Below, piece by piece: positions 11,886-23,231 of a stretch of DNA of 64,000 nt (positions are counted from its first letter, which is position 1; each line of letters begins with the position of its first letter). A program made the position numbers and the translations under genes. A model generated the notes under the pieces. The model searched no databases, was not told the DNA's origin, and saw only the letters and a program-made list of their open reading frames with translations. This stretch comes from Pachyseris speciosa (lineage: Eukaryota; Cnidaria; Anthozoa; Scleractinia; Pachyseridae), in the NCBI GenBank assembly GCA_016490735.1, contig JAEMWC010000261.1, positions 25,001-89,000 on the forward strand, given 5' to 3'.

Positions 11886-12422
11886 ATAATAGTGGTGCAA
11901 ACTTGAGTTTTTTCATGGTATACCGTGGATTATCCCACTTGTATCCACGGCCTGTTAAAGGCTTGTGGGCGTACCGAGAAACATTAGTACTAGTAATTAA
12001 TTAGTTTTAGTATCTAATTATACAGCAGATCAGTAAACTCTATAGTATTGACCTAACTATTATTTTTGAACAGTTATTAATTGGACAGCGCTTGTTGTTG
12101 GACACACCTTGCCTGGACCCAGTAGCTGTAAAATTAATAAGTAAGGCAGGCCTCGTCCAATTTTGCTGTCAGAGGAACTTTTTGAATCCAATTATTTCCA
12201 AATTTGACAAGCATGTAGTCCTATTACATATACAAATACTATTATAGTCAATTTTATTGTGCAGTAATCAGTCCTATATTGACGCTCGTTGTTTAAACCA
12301 CTGTTCATGAAAGTGCCATTCAACAGTTTTTGTTTGGGAACCCAGTTGTGAATGTTTTTGTCCTCTTCTTGGTGACACCACTGAAGTTTAATATGAAATT
12401 ACTTCCATTTGGCACTCAACAG

Positions 12423-12665
12423 AGCCAGATCCTTGTAAGAAATCCAAATGCAGCCACCCACTTCACATATGCATAAAGACATCCAACTCCGAGGGAGCTG
12501 TATGCATTTGTCCGCCATCTGCTTGCACAAAGGAGTATGAACCGGTGTGTGGCTCAGATGGTAAAACCTATCCTAATGCTTGTGCTCTGAGACAAACTGC
12601 CTGTGAAAGGAGCCAGAATATTACACTGGCCAGCCAAGGAGAATGCGAGGAGGAGGAGAATGAGA
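12423..12665 (+). CDS. Exon 8: FS/Kazal module with acidic tail
   Basis: The acceptor is CAACAG and the donor GTAAGC, phase 1-1. DPCKKSKCSHPLHIC is followed by a full Kazal core with EPVCGSDGKTYPNAC ending GEC. A short acidic linker (EEEENE) comes before the splice site and is unusual among the modules. Confidence 0.87.
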
Positions 12666-12876
12666 GTAAGCGAAATGTCCTGAGATATTACACCTGTGAA
12701 CACTGTTGCGTTAGGAACAGTGACTAATGTAGCCATATTTTAGCTCATTCACGCGCTAAGCCGTCAACTGACCAGATAGAATTTGAGTAAAAATGTTCGT
12801 AGCGGTAAGGTAAACAAAGCACATGTATACAATATTATCCACAATCGATCTTTCCTCGGTAAATACATCATTGGCG

Positions 12877-13065
12877 CCACGTGCTTTCTATTGTGCATTG
12901 ACCAATAAAAACACTGCCACATGCTTTCTATTGTGCATTGACCAATAAAAACACTGCCACGTGCTTTCTATTGTGCATTGACCAGTGAAAAGACCACCAC
13001 GTGCTTTCTATTGTGCATTGACCAATGAAAACACGGCCACGTGCTTTCTATTGTGCATTTTGCTG
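12877..13065. repeat. 40-bp minisatellite with E-box and CCAAT words
   Basis: Five head-to-tail units of about 40 bp each carry CCACGTGCTTTCTATTGTGC followed by a TTGACCAAT-like word. Four of the five keep CACGTG, and three keep ACCAAT. It lies 145 bp upstream of a tRNA-like sequence in intron 8. It could be a spurious concentration of factor-binding words. Confidence 0.75.
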
Positions 13066-13208
13066 CACACGAAAAAAAGAAAACGGAAACGTAACATGAT
13101 TTATAACTCGGTATCCCGAGAAATTAGCCATTACATGAATGGCAAGCTTGAGGCTGAGCTGCGAGTTTGAGTGCACGTCAACTCTGCAATTTCCACGAAA
13201 TTTCCAGT

Positions 13209-13281
13209 GGCGTCATAGCTCAGTTGAGTAGAGCATCGAACCGGTATCGCGAGGTCACGGGTTCAAACCCCATTGAAACCC
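13209..13281 (+). pseudogene. tRNA-like sequence (GGT anticodon position)
   Basis: Box A-like TAGCTCAGTTG and box B GGGTTCAAACC are present. The D and T arms can form, but the acceptor stem has at least two mismatches. The anticodon loop CCGGTAT puts GGT at 34-36 with C, not T, at position 33. It resembles 50795-50866 (ACCGGTATCGC, AGGTCA, GGGTTCAAA). I read it as a tRNA-derived repeat or pseudogene. Confidence 0.6.
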
Positions 13282-13490
13282 CGAAATTTTTTCAGGCTTC
13301 TTTTCGCAGTTACATAAATTGCGTTCACAACTGCTAACTAAAGATCATTCTCCATTTGATTTCATCAGGTCATATATGATTTATTTCATATACTTCATTC
13401 ACACATTAAATATTTAGCCCACGTTGTTGATCTGTTGAATTACATGCCTCAAAACCGATCGTGATTGTGTTAAACTGGTTTCATCTACAG

Positions 13491-13706
13491 ATGCCTGTGA
13501 TGTACCGGGACTATGCACCCATCCTCATCATCAGTGTCAGTTGGTTGGTAGCACAGCAATGTGCATGTGTCCGATGATTATTCCAGCAAACTTGGATCCA
13601 GTGTGCGGTACTGATGGTCAGACATACCCCAATGCACAAGCACTAGAAAGCATGAGCTGTCTGGCAAACAGAGTGGTGCAGATACAATATGAAGGTCATT
13701 GCATTG
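13491..13706 (+). CDS. Exon 9: FS/Kazal module lacking one cysteine pair
   Basis: The exon has acceptor TCTACAG and donor GTATGA, phase 1-1. NACDVPGLCTHPHHQC is followed by a Kazal core with DPVCGTDGQTYPN. As in exon 3, the cysteine before PVC (CPMIIPANLDPVC) and the TYxNxC cysteine (TYPNAQALESMSC) are both absent, leaving two disulfides in the Kazal part. Confidence 0.83.
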
Positions 13707-14250
13707 GTATGAACCATGAGTCTTGGTACCTAGTGCACCGTAAACCTTAAACACTTTGCCATGAAATCATAGTTTGCCAGCGAATGATAAGTTTGATATT
13801 TTATGTTAAGACAATATTCTATATCAGAACATCTAGATTGCTATCCATTGCTGGGGAGGAGTGTCCAAGGACAAATTTTCACATCCTCCTTTGAAACGAC
13901 ATATTCACTGCATTCACTACATACATACTTACTTTGGCTGAGGTGGTGAACTATAATGTAGTAACCGAGTTGGGTCATAAACAGCTCTAACGTTGAAATC
14001 CTAGCCAAACAGCAAATTTTGCAAGGGACAGGTGGGATATTCCATGGTTTACCACGAGAAAGTTTTGTATAACTGTTTTACACCATGCCATAGAAATTTC
14101 ATAGGCGCATACAATCAGTGCAACATAAGCCCAGTGCATAATGAGAATGTTGGGTGGAATACTGCGGAACATGCAAGGGCTTTCCTGTACTCTGATTGTC
14201 TGTATTTTTTCGTGATATTTGTCAGGTAATATTTTCCTTGCTTTTGTTAG
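13707..14250. other. Intron 9, nothing recognised
   Basis: No coding domain or clear repeat was seen. The words CACCATGCCATAGAA near 14083 recall the foldback at 11752 but no inverted partner was found. Confidence 0.4.
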
Positions 14251-14469
14251 TTCCCTCAGACCCTTGTGACATTTCGTTGTGTAGTCATCCTCGACATTAT
14301 TGTAAGGTGGTAGAAGGCTCAGCCACTTGTGTGTGCAACGAAATATGCCCACTAATCCTGCTGCCAGTCTGCGGGTCTGATGGCCAAAGTTACCCCAATA
14401 TCTGCACTTTGGAGGTTGAAGCATGCGCGACTGGAAAGGAGCTGACAATTGTATCATTGGGAGAGTGTG
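14251..14469 (+). CDS. Exon 10: FS/Kazal module
   Basis: The exon has acceptor TTTGTTAG and donor GTAAGT, phase 1-1. DPCDISLCSHPRHYC is followed by a Kazal core with LPVCGSDGQSYPNIC ending GEC. All cysteines are present. It resembles exon 11 (CKVVxGxAxCVCNEIC). Confidence 0.88.
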
Positions 14470-15325
14470 GTAAGTTATCGCACGCATGTTACCATATCAT
14501 GCACCTTACTCAGCCCTCCCTTGTGATTGGTTTTTGTTTGCTAAAGGGTTTGGACAGTAGAAAGGTCACAACAACTTTTACATGTAAAAATAAGGTACAA
14601 ACATGTACTCATTAGCACATACTAGCTATTTATATTCAGATTTGCATTGCCCGTAACATTTTCACTGAAGAAGGCAGACGATTCTCCCGAAACACGTTTG
14701 TAATTTCTAACATTGTGAGCCGCCCATAATTTTTACATTCTAAACGTGACTCAGCGTTTATAAATCAACTGTCTGACACTATTTAAAATGGTAAATATAT
14801 GGCTCTTAAACCTTTGACATCGAATCAATTTCTTGACACATTTATTTACAAGGTGTAAGTCAGTCAAAACTAATTATGACACGTGGTTATTTACTGATTC
14901 ATTTGAATTGCTCTTAAAATCAATCAGATGTATGTGGTGCGAAGTGTTTTTAATAGATCAGTGACATTCACTTTTTTTGTCATCAGCAAAAACAATTACT
15001 TGTGCTGCTTGCTACTTGTCATAACAAATACCTTGCTTGAGCAGTTGTAATCACAAACATCTTGCATGCCTTATGTTTGCAAGATGATGACCGCAATACG
15101 ATTTGCTGTTAAAAAATTGTGAGGTTTGGAAAGAAGGCAAACTAATGACCTTATGTGCATCGATGACAAGATGTTCAAACTATTGAGATAGAGCTACTGT
15201 GTTACAAGTTATGGCATACATTCTGCACACTGCTGGGATCAGCACTTCAGTGCGCAAGGTGGATGCCTATGCAAAGGTGTCATGCAAGGACGTCCACGTG
15301 CAACTAACCAAACCTTTTTCGACAG
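14470..15325. other. Intron 10, terminal-repeat-like motif only
   Basis: Around 14656-14700 there is CACTGAAGAAGGCAG followed by CCCGAAACACG, a motif type seen at ends of some retroelements. It is not a canonical hammerhead. Nothing else was recognised. Confidence 0.35.
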
Positions 15326-15535
15326 ACAAGTGTGAAAACAAGGCGTGTCCTGATCCAAGGCAGTACTGCAAAGTGGTGAACGGCACAGCAATGTGTGTGT
15401 GTAACGAAATTTGTACAGCGGACTGGAGCCCAGTCTGTGGATCTGATGGTATCACTTACCCCAATGAGTGCATTTTAGAAGTGAAAGCTTGCAAAACTGG
15501 AAAGAGGCTGGGCGTGGTCAAGCCGGGAGAATGTG
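15326..15535 (+). CDS. Exon 11: FS/Kazal module
   Basis: The exon has acceptor TTCGACAG and donor GTAAGG, phase 1-1. DKCENKACPDPRQYC precedes a complete Kazal core with [15 protein letters not shown] ending GEC. It is the last of five consecutive FS/Kazal exons before the WAP cluster. Confidence 0.88.
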
Positions 15536-16031
15536 GTAAGGATATTTGTGCTATTTATTACAACATAAATAAACAAATTAACTTAATCTTGTCTGAAAGG
15601 GTGCTGTCGATGGGTCTTTATGGTCATTGTATCGGAGGGAGTTTTCTAATCCAAATAACGCAATGTTATAGTGTAAGGTATCTAATGGTGAGGATGAGAG
15701 GTCCTGAAAGCTAGATAATAAATCATTTAGTAAACATCGCATTTGTTTAACCATAACTGTTCCGAAATAAACACAATGTCCTCCAGATTTTTTTGCGTTA
15801 GACTCATTAGGAAAGAGGTATTTGCTCTTTATTGCTTGCGCACGATCTTTAAGAGCATTATCGTGTAACCGTGAGTCCAGAAACCTCTAATGCATGAGTT
15901 TCACTAATCACTGTATGTATTCTTGATCGGGAACACGGCCAACTGAATGCACCATAGAGTAACCGATTCATCACCAAAGCTGCGGTAAGCGTGGAGGTAG
16001 TATACTTGATGTGGTACCGTTTACCCTGCAG
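15536..16031. other. Intron 11, nothing recognised
   Basis: No domain or repeat structure was recognised in this stretch. Confidence 0.4.
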
Positions 16032-16187
16032 GTACTGCCGGACAGTGTCCAGTCCTGAACCCTTCTCCTGTTTGTTCTGAAGAACCTGCTTCATGTCACA
16101 CAGGAAACATAACTTGTGCATCTAACATGACGTGTTGCTTGGATAATGACTGCCGTCACAAGTGCACGTTGCCAACAGTTGAAAATG
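16032..16187 (+). CDS. Exon 12: WAP domain
   Basis: The exon has acceptor CCCTGCAG and donor GTGAGC, phase 1-1. Eight WAP cysteines are present (GQCPVLNPSPVC, SC, TC, TCC, DC, HKC). The spacing between the second and third cysteines is typical. It opens the run of six WAP exons 12-17. Confidence 0.85.
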
Positions 16188-16207
16188 GTGAGCTGGCTGC
16201 ATTTAAC

Positions 16208-16388
16208 AAATGGTAAACGGATCGGCGTGCACTATTGAGTTATGGATGCACGCGGAGGTTACTAAGCACGAGAGAAGCGTAAGAGTCGCTCGAGGCGTAG
16301 CCGAGAGCGACTCTAGCTTCTTGAGTGCTTAGTATACCTCCCAAGTGCATCCATAACTCAATAGTGCACGCCGATCCGTTTACCATTT
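16208..16388. repeat. Long inverted repeat (hairpin)
   Basis: About 43-bp arms, beginning AAATGGTAAACGGATCGGCG and ending in its reverse complement, flank an inner GC-rich palindrome (GAGTCGCTCGAGGCGTAGCC). The whole folds on itself. It lies just downstream of the Crypton-like relic (minus strand) and could mark its end or be independent. Confidence 0.7.
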
Positions 16389-16664
16389 GTTTTATAACAT
16401 ATCAAAAACATCGCACAGAAAGCAAAGTCTCATTTATTGCACTAAAATGTTCATGTAGTCTTACATGACCAAGAAAAACAAGCGCGCGAACGTTCATTCA
16501 CAGAAATTGCAACGGCTTCGGTAGACACTATGACGATACAAATTTTATAAAACCTCACCCAAAAAAGCGCTTTCTAAGCTATATGATGCTAACAATGAGC
16601 CACTAAATTGCTCCGATTGTAGACGGCTTCCAAAAACGACTACAAACAGAAAATTTGTCAAGCG

Positions 16665-18272
16665 TCATTTCAAAAATGGCTGAATTCCAAAGAACGGTTT
16701 CGCAGGCACATGTTTTGTCAGGACTGACTTGGGAAGCTGTTGAGATTGCTGAGGAATTTCCGACAGACGACTTTCTTCACTGGGAGGATGGGAAAGTGCT
16801 CTTGACAAGACCTGGCTGCAGTCATGAAGTTGTGAGGTTGAAGGCCGCGAGTTGTAGCTCACCAGGGACTGCTCACTGCGATGTCCTGAAATTGCCATGA
16901 TATGACGGTTTGATATCCCTGCATTGGACCAGAGAGTAATGGCAGTAGCCCTAACACTATGGTTTGTGTACGTTTTGGACAAACGAGCTTCTTCGCTAAT
17001 AGTTTTCATCATTTTGGCGAGGCTGTTTATCCCAAGCGGTCGCGCTTCGTACCAAACGGCATCTTCAGTTGTGCTTGTTTTCTTCGGGTACTGAAACAAG
17101 GCAGTGCACTGTGGATTGACTTTCTGAAGATATAGTTTTAGGGCCGTGTAGCCGTCATCTTGGTCTTCGGTTTCGTACATTCTGGCTTCTTTTTCTCGGG
17201 CTTTCAATGTCCTTTAAGCCACCTGGATGATTTTTGGACACTTCATCGTGGGCCATTGTTGCGTAGTTTCTCCCGGCTGCATCAGTTTCAAATTTGAAGC
17301 TCGTCGTCGTTAAGCTTCTTTGACCTTCACGGCCCCTCCTGCAGAAAAACAGGACAACATGGAACCAAACGTTCCTCAACAAGGGCAGAGGTGACAACAA
17401 GGAGAAAACCCCACTTGATTTTAGCTTGTGCAGGTCTTGTTCTTCAATGACAGGTTTGTGCGTGACATTTTCTTTGCCGCTTCGTTTAAGATTTACGATT
17501 TGAGCATCAAGCATTTGATTTGACCTTGCAAATCTTGGGTCAGAGGAAATTTGCAGGCCTATTTTGAATGGAGGGGCATTGAGATATCTTTCCACCGAAT
17601 GCCGAAATCCTAGCAGTGTTGATTTACTGTGTTCTTCGCCCTTTTTTGTTCTCGCTTCGGCATAAAATCTTCGTAAATTTTGATCAAGCTGTCCGATCTT
17701 CATTGTCTCGAGCGGAGTTTGAATTTGTTTTTCTACACACCAAACTGAAATCAGACAAAAAAGAAACAGGTGATCAAAACTGTGATCCTTCTAAGCAACT
17801 TAATTCCTTGATATTTTCGCCTGTTTGTTATTGATGGAAGTACTTTTAAGTACCTTTCTGCAACAGGTATGTGACAGCTATCTTTAAAAACAATGTTTAC
17901 AAGGCGCAGCATTGAATCAGTTTACCGTTTACTTGACACTTAAGTGTAGATTGTGAAAGTATTTCAATGGGTTTAAAAATCTCATAACTACGTTTCAGTT
18001 TCTTTGTCAAATCCAGAAAGAATATTGACCTCTGTTTGCTATTTTAACTTACCCCTAAATGTTGACACCGACCAGTTTGTAACTTCCTTCGTCTTTTTTG
18101 AATGCCTTTCGCTCACCAGCCCGTTCAGCTGGCTTTCGGACAGGCTTGCAAACCGCTTTGCCGGTGGCTCCGGAAAAATGTCCGCTAGCAAGTCTAAGCA
18201 TGGCATTTCTACGTCTTCTTCCAACAGCTGCGACGAAAATTCCGCCTCTCCAGTAGCTGGGTGGTCGGCCAT
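16665..18272 (-). pseudogene. Crypton-like tyrosine recombinase (DUF3504 type)
   Basis: On the minus strand, exon 1 (18272-18053) has a GTAAGT donor and encodes RHSKKTKEVTNWSVSTFR, the typical N-terminal block of Crypton/DUF3504 proteins. Exon 2 starts at 17744 after TTTCAG and continues WCVEKQIQTPLETM, then RRGREGQRSLTTTSF, NHPGGLKD and ARMYETE. The recombinase motifs NHSVRAT, GHRSEQSLVSY and the final Tyr are visible in 17207-16665. One frameshift near 17190 separates the two open frames. It sits antisense in intron 12. Domesticated host relatives of this family exist, but the frameshift argues for a relic. Confidence 0.75.
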
Positions 18273-19475
18273 TATTCGTTTTGAAACAGTTCTTGCTGAA
18301 ATATAAGGTTATAAACATTAGCGCACACGTCAGCAGTGTTCACCCATGGGCAAATAGTAAATGGTTAATTGACCAATCAGAGCGCCCGCTTTTCTTTAGT
18401 TATGTTATAAGAATCATTAGGCAATTCTTTTACGACCCCTATGTTCATTGCCAAGGTCTGTTGATTTTCAGCTGCTTTCTAACAACGAAATTGTACTAAT
18501 CCCTCTTTTTCAGCTTCAAATGGTTTCTCAGAAGGCCACTGAGAGCTTGTGATACATTTGCATTAAGTTTTTAATCTCTTGGGGCGTCTCGTTTTGGTTT
18601 GTAAATTTGTAGGAGCGTTAAGTGGAAAACTTGTTGTGGTGACAGATATTTAGTCAAAATTGTTCAAATGTAGCCGAGCACATACATGCCAAGTGCTCTT
18701 GTCATAGCTATAAGTTTCTCCAAGTTGGGCTCAGCGACTTTGTTGTCCTCAAGACGTTTTAGAGTATAATGCACCACCTCCAATTCAGTTCAGTGCAGGG
18801 CAATTTAGACGGTGACGATCAGCCCACGGTAGTAAATAGGAAGCTTATTCCAATGCGCTGATTCTAAGCCATATACTCCGCTATAAGCGGCAAACAAACT
18901 AATCTCACAAATTACAGATTACGATACAAATTATTTCTTGTAAATTTAATGTGGAATTTTGAACCATATTTTAGAATCCCATGGCCTAGGCAATGTTAAA
19001 TGACGAGAGTTGGATGCGATAATCGTAAGCAAAATTCTATTGCGCAAACCTTAATTACGTCGTTACTTGTCATCTCCTCGCTTATTCGTGCCAAATCATG
19101 CAAACATGGAGCTTGATTTCTTTTTTTTCACAGTCTTCGAGGTCTTGCGCAGCAAACGTCTTTAGATGCAAACAATATGATTGAAGCTTTTAAATACATA
19201 GTTACAAGCAGGACTCTACCCCTTTTCCTTTTAGACCTAGTGCAACAAATGAGTACTGTACGGGTCTAAATTAAATCGGAAACACAAAGATTTGGATATC
19301 TCTTACATCTGCCACTAACAGCAGTCCTTGTAAGAACATTTCTTGCGTGTTTGCCACTTCCGACCAGCTAAAGTTTGACTCTATGGCCACTCATTTTGTA
19401 TCGTACTTGAATTTATGGATAAGACTCGTTTGCGTTCAAACAGTTTGTTGAAAGAATCGCTACTTTCCTCTCCAG
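18273..19475. other. Rest of intron 12, nothing recognised
   Basis: No coding domain, RNA or repeat structure was recognised between the Crypton-like relic and exon 13. Confidence 0.35.
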
Positions 19476-19637
19476 GAGTACGCCCAGGTTATTGTCCTGT
19501 GTTGAAACCTATCCCAGCGTGTGCTGCTGACATAACAGGATGCACATCTGATGATCAGTGCTCTCTTGGAAAGAGGTGCTGTTTACAACAGAATTGCACG
19601 AAGAAATGCGTTGAGGCAGAGACAGTACCTCCTCCAT
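19476..19637 (+). CDS. Exon 13: WAP domain (type A)
   Basis: The exon has acceptor CTCTCCAG and donor GTAAGT, phase 1-1. It encodes GVRPGYCPVLKPIPAC, then GKRCCLQQNCTKKC, with eight cysteines. It is clearly related to exons 15 and 17 (RPGxCP, LGxRCCLQxNCxKxC), the A type of an alternating A-B WAP series. It ends with a proline-rich linker. Confidence 0.87.
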
Positions 19638-20512
19638 GTAAGTAGTCAAGCCTTCCTTTGACAAAGAAATGTTTTCCTGATTAGTTTAACTGTCTGTTAA
19701 GACCTTGTGTACACCTGAACAGAAGGGGTCTTGAAACATTGAGTTACTGGGAGATAATTGTGCCTAGAGTGGATTTTGCAAAATAAGATATATTCCCGGA
19801 CATCCGTACTTGGAAAGCTGCATTTATAACCAATTATACCGCAGAGGCACCAGTAGAAAATGCTAACAAGTGAAGTTACGCAGTTGAAATATAAATTCCG
19901 AATGTCTCCTCCAGTGGCGACCAAGGATGTTCATTTGGAACGCTTTCCATTTGTAAAATGGATGAAAACTGTTGGGAATTTCCTGCCAGATGGAACAGCG
20001 CAAGACTTGAGCGCCATCCTTTCGAATGGCAAAACCATTTATTCAGGTGGGACATCAAATGGAACAGCCCTTCCCAATGGAAAGTTTCGGCCAAAAAGGA
20101 ATGACGTCAGTATGATGAGGCAAATGGTTCACTGATAATCCGGTCATTTCAGTAAAAACGAGAAATGAGGAATACGTCTGAAGTTATTCCTTTTTTCCGA
20201 AAAATTTTCAGTGAGAAGGACTGTTTTATTTGTTGTCCCACCAGATCGACCGGTTTTTCCATTCAAAAGGAAAGCGCTCTTGGTCAGCCGAGTTCTGCCT
20301 GAAATGTTTCCTACATCTTCTTGTTGAGATAAGCAGTGTCACAAACATTGTGTGTGTTCATGGTCAACAAAAACAACTATTTGCATTTAGAACACACGCT
20401 GAGAATATTCTTTTCTTATCCCTAACTCACACACTCAGCAACTAGTAATGTCAGGCCAAATTTTCTTTCCTGATTTTTTCCATTCACAGTACTTCTTTCT
20501 GTTATGTTTCAG
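19638..20512. other. Intron 13, possible small TIR element
   Basis: GACCAAGGA and GGAACGCTTTCC near 19918-19950 are roughly mirrored by GGAAAGCGCTCTTGGTC near 20269-20285, which suggests a decayed foldback element of about 370 bp. Nothing coding was recognised. Confidence 0.35.
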
Positions 20513-20677
20513 CTCCATTGCTGACCTGCCCAGTTCTCGACCCAACTCCTCTCTGTGAACTGCCACCAGATGCTGAACCGAATTGTTTCATGGGAGGTCC
20601 TGAGTGTCCTGTTGGAGAAGCCTGTTGTCTTGATATGGACTGTAATCATAAATGCGTCAAACCAGCATTGCCTGATG
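20513..20677 (+). CDS. Exon 14: WAP domain (type B)
   Basis: The exon has acceptor GTTTCAG and donor GTAAGT, phase 1-1. It encodes LLTCPVLDPTPLC, then GEACCLDMDCNHKC, with eight cysteines. It is almost identical to exon 16. In the core, the only amino-acid change I see is Met for Thr after NCF. The duplication is recent or gene conversion keeps the two alike. Confidence 0.88.
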
Positions 20678-21096
20678 GTAAGTAACTTAAATCTGAGATC
20701 TCATACAAGGAATTCCACTCTATTTCCATCTATATTTTATCTTTATTTGAAAACGTCTGCCACCATTTTAGGCGGTTATGTCAAAGACGTCTGATTATAC
20801 TGCAGATGTGGTGTAAAAAAGTGTCAAAGCTTTTCTTTTTTTGTATCATGGGAGAAGGTCATCTCATTTCATTTTATTGTTTTCTCCATTCAGATTATAT
20901 TAAGAATTACTTTAATAATAAATACAAGGTAAAAAAAATAGAATGGAGAGGGGCACGATATAGTAAGAACTAATTAGTGCCCTAAATAATATTTAATTAT
21001 TAATATCTATAGTTTATTACAAAAAACATATATAAGCACACACACAGACAGACACACAAAGATACATCATGGCAGGGAGAAGGTCGTTTGGCTTAA

Positions 21097-23053
21097 AGTG
21101 CACCTAACCCCAAAAAAGTTTTTTCACCTAAATAAATCTACTTATCATTCGAAGTATTTCGGCGAAAGAATTATTGGATTTGGTTGAATCCTCGATTTTT
21201 TATGGACAGCCAAAGTCTCATTCAATTTGTTGCACGGCCGAGTAAAAGGGAGTCTGGGTCCAAGGAGGTTGGTGACGTCATCCCGGGAACGATTGAAAGA
21301 TAGCTTCTCAGTCAATCTCTGTTTTTGCAAACATATTGGAGGGTAAAAGCCTGGCAGTAGTCAAAATTGTGTTGGAATCATGTCCTCCTCGTCCTCGGAG
21401 TCAGAGTCAGGCTATGTGTAGGGTGAAGACCAAATTAACTTCATTTCTGAAGTGGAACTAGAACGGAATCGGCGAGGAGCTCGAAGGAGCCTCATGGATG
21501 TGAAGACCAGGAATGGACAGCAAGATTCGCGGAAGAAGGGAAGACGAAAAAGATTAACTTCGTTTATAAATGTTATCTGCCGTACCTCGTGGTTCTGTGT
21601 ACGCTGCTGGTAAGCAAAAGCTTTGATTTAACATTTCAATCTTGAACGACCGAGTACCCGTGCATCGGCAATGGAAATTGTGCAGCGATTTGAAAACAGT
21701 AATTGTTATTTTATATAAACGGCGCACATCCGACTTTAGATCGGTATTTTAAACGAACATCAGCAATTAATTGTGGAAGTGCCTATTTATGGGAGAGTCT
21801 TTATGGTATCTATTCAAAGAAGGCAAAGATAGATTTGACAAGAGAACGGAAAGAGAGCTCAGCCAACGCGAATTACGTGACTTGAGGATTAGCTGAACTT
21901 CTAGTTATCCTCAGGCAGTACTGTGAACGAAGTCAAGGCAAGGTAAAATAAAATAAATATAGCTTACTGCAATTAAAATTTGAGGCTACGTATCCGTCTA
22001 AACTGTTGGTTAGAAATAAGCGAACGCAACTTCCCGATGCGAGAATAATTTGCATATATCCGATGTAAACAAACTGACACAAATTTAAACGCGATTGGAT
22101 ATATTTTACTACATGTAGCTCCATTTGAACATGAAGTTCGAGTGGCACCATCGTCTAAATCAACTGAATTCGGTGAAGTTAATCAATTTGATTTGTAAAC
22201 ACTTCACGTTTTCTTAGCTGTCTACAATGTATTGATCAGTGACATGGGCTTCTGTCAGTGAATTAGCATGGCTCCTGAAATATATTTTGATTGTTGACGT
22301 TGGAAACCGGTTTTAATAGAGCGCTTGTGTCGAAGACTGTAGGACTCATGAAGCCGAAAAATTTAAAGGAAGTTAGATTGATGAGGTTTTCCTAAAGGTA
22401 CATATCGAGGAACAATTATTTTAGCTGCCATTACATTCTGGACTACTTTGTGTCGCTGCGGTTAAATCCTGTGTATCCGATACGCAGCACACCGAATATC
22501 ACGATGCATTGGAAACGTGGTACATGCACATGTTTGGGTTGTATCACTATAAAATAAACGAGTTTTAAAGAGGAGATCTTTACACTGAACGGACTCATTG
22601 GAATTTTCTGTTTTCACCGTATAAAAGGGCATAAAATGCTTGTGAGATCAGCCGATGGGAATATGTTTATTTCACGAACAGCCGGTCTGTTTTTGGCTCA
22701 TTCGTTTGCAAAACATCAAATCTTCGTACTTGTGACAATACTATGAATATAAATTATTGGTTAAAATCATGTCTTATTTGCCCTCAGAGTTAGAATTATT
22801 GAGCTTCCTTCAAAGAACTTTGTAAGCGCAACAGAACTTCCGTTCCCGGGATGACGTCATACAAGCGCTGAACCCAATCTCCCCATAACTCGGTCGTGAA
22901 ACAAAATGGCGGCGTTTTTGGTCGTAATTTCGAGACTTTACCGGGGCACAGAAAAGCGAAGATTCAACCGAATCAAAATTTTTTTCACGGTTGTGCTTCT
23001 AATTCAGAGACGAATCATTTAAAATGAAAAAATGTTTTGGGGTTAGGGGCACT
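21097..23053. mobile_element. TTAA-flanked DNA transposon, about 1.96 kb
   Basis: AGTGCACCTAACCCCAAAA at the left end is answered by TTTTGGGGTTAGGGGCACT at the right. Both ends abut TTAA (21093-21096, 23054-23057), the target duplication typical of piggyBac-like elements. Inside, an ATG at 21380 opens a serine/glutamate-rich frame, interrupted by TAG after 13 codons and then open to about 21610. It may be decayed coding sequence. No transposase was recognised, so the copy is probably non-autonomous. Confidence 0.65.
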
Positions 23054-23231
23054 TTAAGGTGGTAACACCGGTTTGTAGCACTTTTCAGCTCTTGTTATTC
23101 GGGCTGCCCGCGTCTCGCGGGGCGCCCGGGTCTAAAATTACCGACGGTTCTTCTTTTTCTTCGTCGAGTTTCATCCACAAAGCTCACTTCCGGCGTTTCT
23201 GCGCAAGCGCTAACTATTTTTAACAACTCAC

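Noticed and set aside
14656..14700. Additional hammerhead ribozyme
   Set aside because: The core reads CTGAAGA rather than CTGATGA and no proper stem II forms before the GAAA.
16665..16900. Plus-strand open frame of 81 codons
   Set aside because: It is the reverse strand of the Crypton-like recombinase frame and has no recognisable domain.
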